Positions 63,553 through 64,000 of a DNA stretch of 64,000 nucleotides are shown in pieces. The translations under genes and the position numbers were made by a program. Within the stretch, counting starts at the first letter, position 1. The number at the start of each line of letters is the position of its first letter. The stretch comes from Bacteroidales bacterium (GTDB lineage: Bacteria; Bacteroidota; Bacteroidia; Bacteroidales; JAADJA01): the NCBI GenBank assembly GCA_016783885.1, contig JADHVR010000007.1:21548-85547 (forward strand), read 5' to 3'. Under the pieces are notes generated by a model. That model was not told the origin of the DNA and did not search any database. It saw nothing but the letters and a program-made list of their open reading frames with translations.

Positions 63553-63783
63553 ATGTACTCAACTGTTATTTTCGACACATTAGCTTACGCTAAAAGACTT
63601 AAAGAAGCAGGCTTTACTGAGAAGCAGGCAGAAGTTCAAGCAGAGGTTTTAGCTGAAATAGTTAATGAAAATTTAGCAACTAAGCGCGATTTAAAAGAAA
63701 TGGAAATGCGACTTACTATAAAATTAGGTGCTATGATAGCTGTAAGTATCGCCATCGTCGCAACTTTGGTTAAGTTGTTATAA
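63553..63783 (+). CDS. DUF1640-like small coiled-coil membrane protein
   Basis: The 76-residue product has FDTLAYAKRLKEAGFTEKQAE at the start, a coiled-coil middle (VLAEIVNENLATKRDLKEME) and one C-terminal membrane helix (KLGAMIAVSIAIVATLVKLL). This is the layout of the bacterial DUF1640/CCDC90-like family. Its function in bacteria is unknown. A weak -7 box TATCTTTA lies upstream. Confidence 0.8.
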   Translation: MYSTVIFDTLAYAKRLKEAGFTEKQAEVQAEVLAEIVNENLATKRDLKEMEMRLTIKLGAMIAVSIAIVATLVKLL

Positions 63784-63797
63784 TTTTTTATTATTTT

Positions 63798-64000
63798 TTA
63801 TTCTTTATCTCTTATCCCCAATAAATACGATATCAAGGACATAATAAGGCTGAATAAAAGCGCCCACCAAAACCCTTCAACATAAAACCCTGATACCAGG
63901 CTGCTCGCAATTAAAATAATAACAGCATTTATCACTAATAAAAACAATCCGAATGTTAAAATCGTAATTGGAATGGTTAAAAATACAAGCACAGGCTTTA
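63798..64000 (-). CDS. Phage holin family (superfamily IV-like) membrane protein, 5' end outside window
   Basis: The frame is open to the right edge (KPVLVFLTIPITILTFGLFL), so the start is missing and the internal GTG at 63992 is not the start. The visible part has two or more hydrophobic helices, with LLVINAVIILIASSLVSGF and FWWALLFSLIMSLISYLLG. The sequence fits the widespread PF04020-type 4-TM family, annotated as holin-like but usually not within prophages. No phage genes are nearby. Confidence 0.82.
   Translation of the reverse strand, partial: KPVLVFLTIPITILTFGLFLLVINAVIILIASSLVSGFYVEGFWWALLFSLIMSLISYLLGIRDKE

Noticed and set aside
63553..64000. Prophage edge based on the holin-like gene
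   Set aside because: The 4-TM holin-like family is widespread outside phages, and no other phage genes or attachment repeats are visible.

Overview
The window is AT-rich chromosomal DNA from a member of the Bacteroidota, most likely an uncultured Bacteroidia/Bacteroidales-type anaerobe. The evidence is a PorZ homologue, at least five proteins with type IX secretion (T9SS) C-terminal sorting domains, the long-form IspG, Obg without the C-terminal OCT domain, PduO-type adenosyltransferase, YfhO, DUF2795, and repeated use of the Bacteroidetes promoter pattern (TTTG, about 19-20 nt, TAnnTTTG). No phylogenetic marker such as rRNA is present, so the rank is an inference.

Layout. 0-15.7 kb is mainly housekeeping (a Usp protein cut by the left edge, SPOR protein, SixA phosphatase, polyphosphate kinase, lipoyl synthesis lipA-lipB, YfhO, RecO, PorZ, IspG) with two T9SS cargo proteins. 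At 15.7-18.1 kb lies a secreted lysyl-endopeptidase-like protease. 18.1-20.4 kb is a scar: a 5'-truncated sorting-domain gene, a Fic protein whose catalytic histidine is glutamine, and a broken short-chain dehydrogenase. 20.4-27.2 kb is a minus-strand surface-polysaccharide cluster (flippase, acyltransferase, three glycosyltransferases, methyltransferase, O-antigen ligase/polymerase). 27.3-33.7 kb holds a methyltransferase, a LolD-type ATPase, cobalamin adenosyltransferase, DUF2795, a coiled-coil lipoprotein, an S4 protein, Der, Era and initiator tRNA. 35.4-39.1 kb is a fused aconitase-like enzyme, an HD-like protein and an isocitrate dehydrogenase-like enzyme. 39.4-46.6 kb encodes a C45-type Ntn hydrolase and two large T9SS propeller proteins. 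46.7-54.4 kb carries a predicted outer-membrane protein, an overlooked 42-residue lipoprotein, Ung, a YidE-type transporter, a transglutaminase-like lipoprotein, a TPR lipoprotein and an ABC-2 exporter. 54.4-58.0 kb is a large secreted nuclease-like protein plus a cohesin protein. 58-64 kb has a cytidylate-kinase-like protein, PurE, Hpt, Obg, a RAYT transposase nested in its own repeats, a PAP2 phosphatase, a DUF1640 protein and a holin-like membrane protein cut by the right edge.

Two systems stand out. First, the protease (15.7-18.1 kb) and the nuclease-like protein (54.4-57.4 kb) lack the usual T9SS type A domain but share a C-terminal module of about 220 residues containing two dockerin-type calcium loops exactly 29 residues apart and ending in GSQVP. 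A single-domain secreted cohesin is encoded directly upstream of the nuclease, so a cohesin-dockerin surface assembly is plausible. Second, a REP-associated tyrosine transposase lies between a left and a right hairpin element, and three gene-less copies of the same left-right unit flank it, with decayed copies elsewhere. This looks like a small autonomous element with its own non-autonomous derivatives.
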